Assembly: GCA_021203285.1 (NCBI GenBank)
Contig: JAJQBM010000037.1
Coordinates: 1-7,545 of the forward strand
Origin: Clostridiales bacterium
GTDB lineage: Bacteria > Bacillota > Clostridia > Lachnospirales > Lachnospiraceae
Length of the DNA: 7,545 nt
Direction of reading: 5' to 3'
Every line of letters starts with the position of its first letter. Within the stretch, counting starts at the first letter, position 1. The position numbers and the translations under genes are program-made. Of this stretch, positions 6,794 to 7,545 are shown one piece after another. The notes under the pieces are model-generated. The model was given only the letters and a program-made list of their open reading frames with translations, did not search any database and was not told where the DNA came from.

Positions 6794-7468
6794 ATGAGCA
6801 AATGTTGGAACTGCGGGGTGCAGCTTCGGGATCCTGTCCCGGTCTGTCCCCTGTGCAAATGTATCGCGGAGCGCGAGGAGGGCGAGAATCTGCGTCAGAT
6901 TTATCCGTATCCTTACACAGAGCGCGGGATTAAGAAAATACAGATGGCGTTAAATATTTACCTTTTCGCTGCCATTGTAACAGAGGTTCTTCTGATCGTG
7001 ATTAACTATGCGCTGGGCGGTCCGGCTCGATGGCTGATTCTGATCGCCGCTTTTCTGGCATACGGATATGTCACGCTGAAGGTATCCATCCAGATGCGCA
7101 CGGGGTATCAGTTGAAAATGGTTCTGCAGACACTTCTGGGCGTGGCGGTGCTGTTTGTCATTGATTTGGAAACCGGATTCGGCGGGTGGTCGTTAAACTA
7201 TGTGCTTCCGGCGGCATACATTCTGACGGATGTGGTCATTGTGATCCTGATGTTTGTAAATAATCGGAACTGGCAGAGCTATATTCCGCTTCAGAGCTTT
7301 GATATTGCCTGCTGTGTGATTCCGTTTGTGCTGTATCATTTTTATTTTGTGACAAATCTGATCATGGCGATTATCGCCGCATCGGTTGCGGTGCTGACAT
7401 TTGCGGGCACCATCCTCGTGGGCGGGAAGCGGGCGAGGGATGAGCTGTACCGGCGTTTCCATGTCTGA
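6794..7468 (+). CDS. Zinc-ribbon polytopic membrane protein (DUF6320-like)
   Basis: A 224-residue integral membrane protein of unknown function. The N-terminus is a short zinc ribbon: Cys4 and Cys7 (CWNC), then Cys18 and Cys21 (CPLC). A linker leads into about six hydrophobic helices, roughly at residues 52-72, 79-97, 107-124, 134-154, 168-186 and 188-210, and a short basic tail (GGKRARDELYRR). I recall this arrangement as domain family DUF6320, common in Clostridia; that name comes from memory. The start ATG at 6794 has AAGG at 6784-6787 six bases upstream and puts the zinc ribbon at the extreme N-terminus. The gene lies 93 bp after the acyltransferase, with the palindrome between them, and 32 bp before the next start, so cotranscription with the downstream gene is likely. 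Confidence 0.85.
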   Translation: MSKCWNCGVQLRDPVPVCPLCKCIAEREEGENLRQIYPYPYTERGIKKIQMALNIYLFAAIVTEVLLIVINYALGGPARWLILIAAFLAYGYVTLKVSIQMRTGYQLKMVLQTLLGVAVLFVIDLETGFGGWSLNYVLPAAYILTDVVIVILMFVNNRNWQSYIPLQSFDIACCVIPFVLYHFYFVTNLIMAIIAASVAVLTFAGTILVGGKRARDELYRRFHV

Positions 7469-7500
7469 GAAAAGACTGTTTTGAGGGGAAGAGTTTTTTT

Positions 7501-7545
7501 ATGCATAAGTACGAGAATACGCCGCAGGGGCGCGTGGTACGCGAT
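7501..7545 (+). CDS. 5' end of a downstream gene, cut by the window edge
   Basis: ATG at 7501 opens a frame still open at the window end (15 codons, beginning MHKYENTPQG). A purine-rich GAGGGGAA at 7483-7490 lies ten bases upstream and is a credible ribosome binding site, followed by a T-run. The 32-bp distance from the membrane-protein stop suggests one operon. The fragment is too short to assign. From memory of similar Clostridial neighbourhoods an alpha/beta hydrolase would be the first guess, but nothing in these residues proves it. Confidence 0.6.
   Translation, partial: MHKYENTPQGRVVRD

Noticed and set aside
1..7545. CRISPR arrays, tRNA or rRNA genes, insertion sequences
   Set aside because: No regularly spaced repeats, cloverleaf-like segments, ribosomal RNA sequence or transposase-like protein was seen on either strand.

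Overview
The window looks like chromosomal DNA from an anaerobic Firmicute, most likely a Lachnospiraceae-type gut Clostridium. The reasons are strong AGGAGG-like ribosome binding sites, tight same-strand gene packing, GC-leaning third codon positions, and protein families (a GH77 glucanotransferase, a short TetR regulator, a zinc-ribbon membrane protein next to a condensation-fold acyltransferase) that I associate with that family. This assignment is inferred from protein style, not from any marker gene.

Layout. 43-1527 (+) is a complete 4-alpha-glucanotransferase gene (malQ). It converges on, and overlaps by 26 bp, a TetR-type regulator on the minus strand (1502-2056). A divergent intergenic region (2057-2319) follows. 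It holds a good sigma-A promoter facing right and a cluster of direct and inverted repeats that could be the regulator's operator. Next come two tandem paralogous radical SAM enzymes (2320-3729 and 3754-5151) separated by only 24 bp. They align over their full length and share the radical SAM CX3CX2C site plus four C-terminal cysteines suggesting an auxiliary iron-sulfur domain. A long plus-strand RNA hairpin (5192-5243) closes this unit. To its right lie an HxxxD acyltransferase of the alcohol acetyltransferase/condensation superfamily (5351-6700), a 41-nt near-perfect palindrome (6713-6753), a membrane protein with an N-terminal zinc ribbon and about six transmembrane segments (6794-7468), and the first 15 codons of another plus-strand gene (7501 onward).

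Working together. The regulator and the radical SAM pair form a plausible divergent regulatory module. The acyltransferase, zinc-ribbon membrane protein and downstream gene look like a second cotranscribed module. The substrate of neither module can be read from sequence. A lipid or cell-envelope modification role is the most attractive hypothesis (paired radical SAM enzymes, an acyltransferase and a small polytopic membrane protein side by side). It is inference only. malQ is probably an unrelated housekeeping glycogen/maltodextrin gene.

The least explained items are the paired radical SAM enzymes and the two strong palindromic structures at 5192-5243 and 6713-6753.
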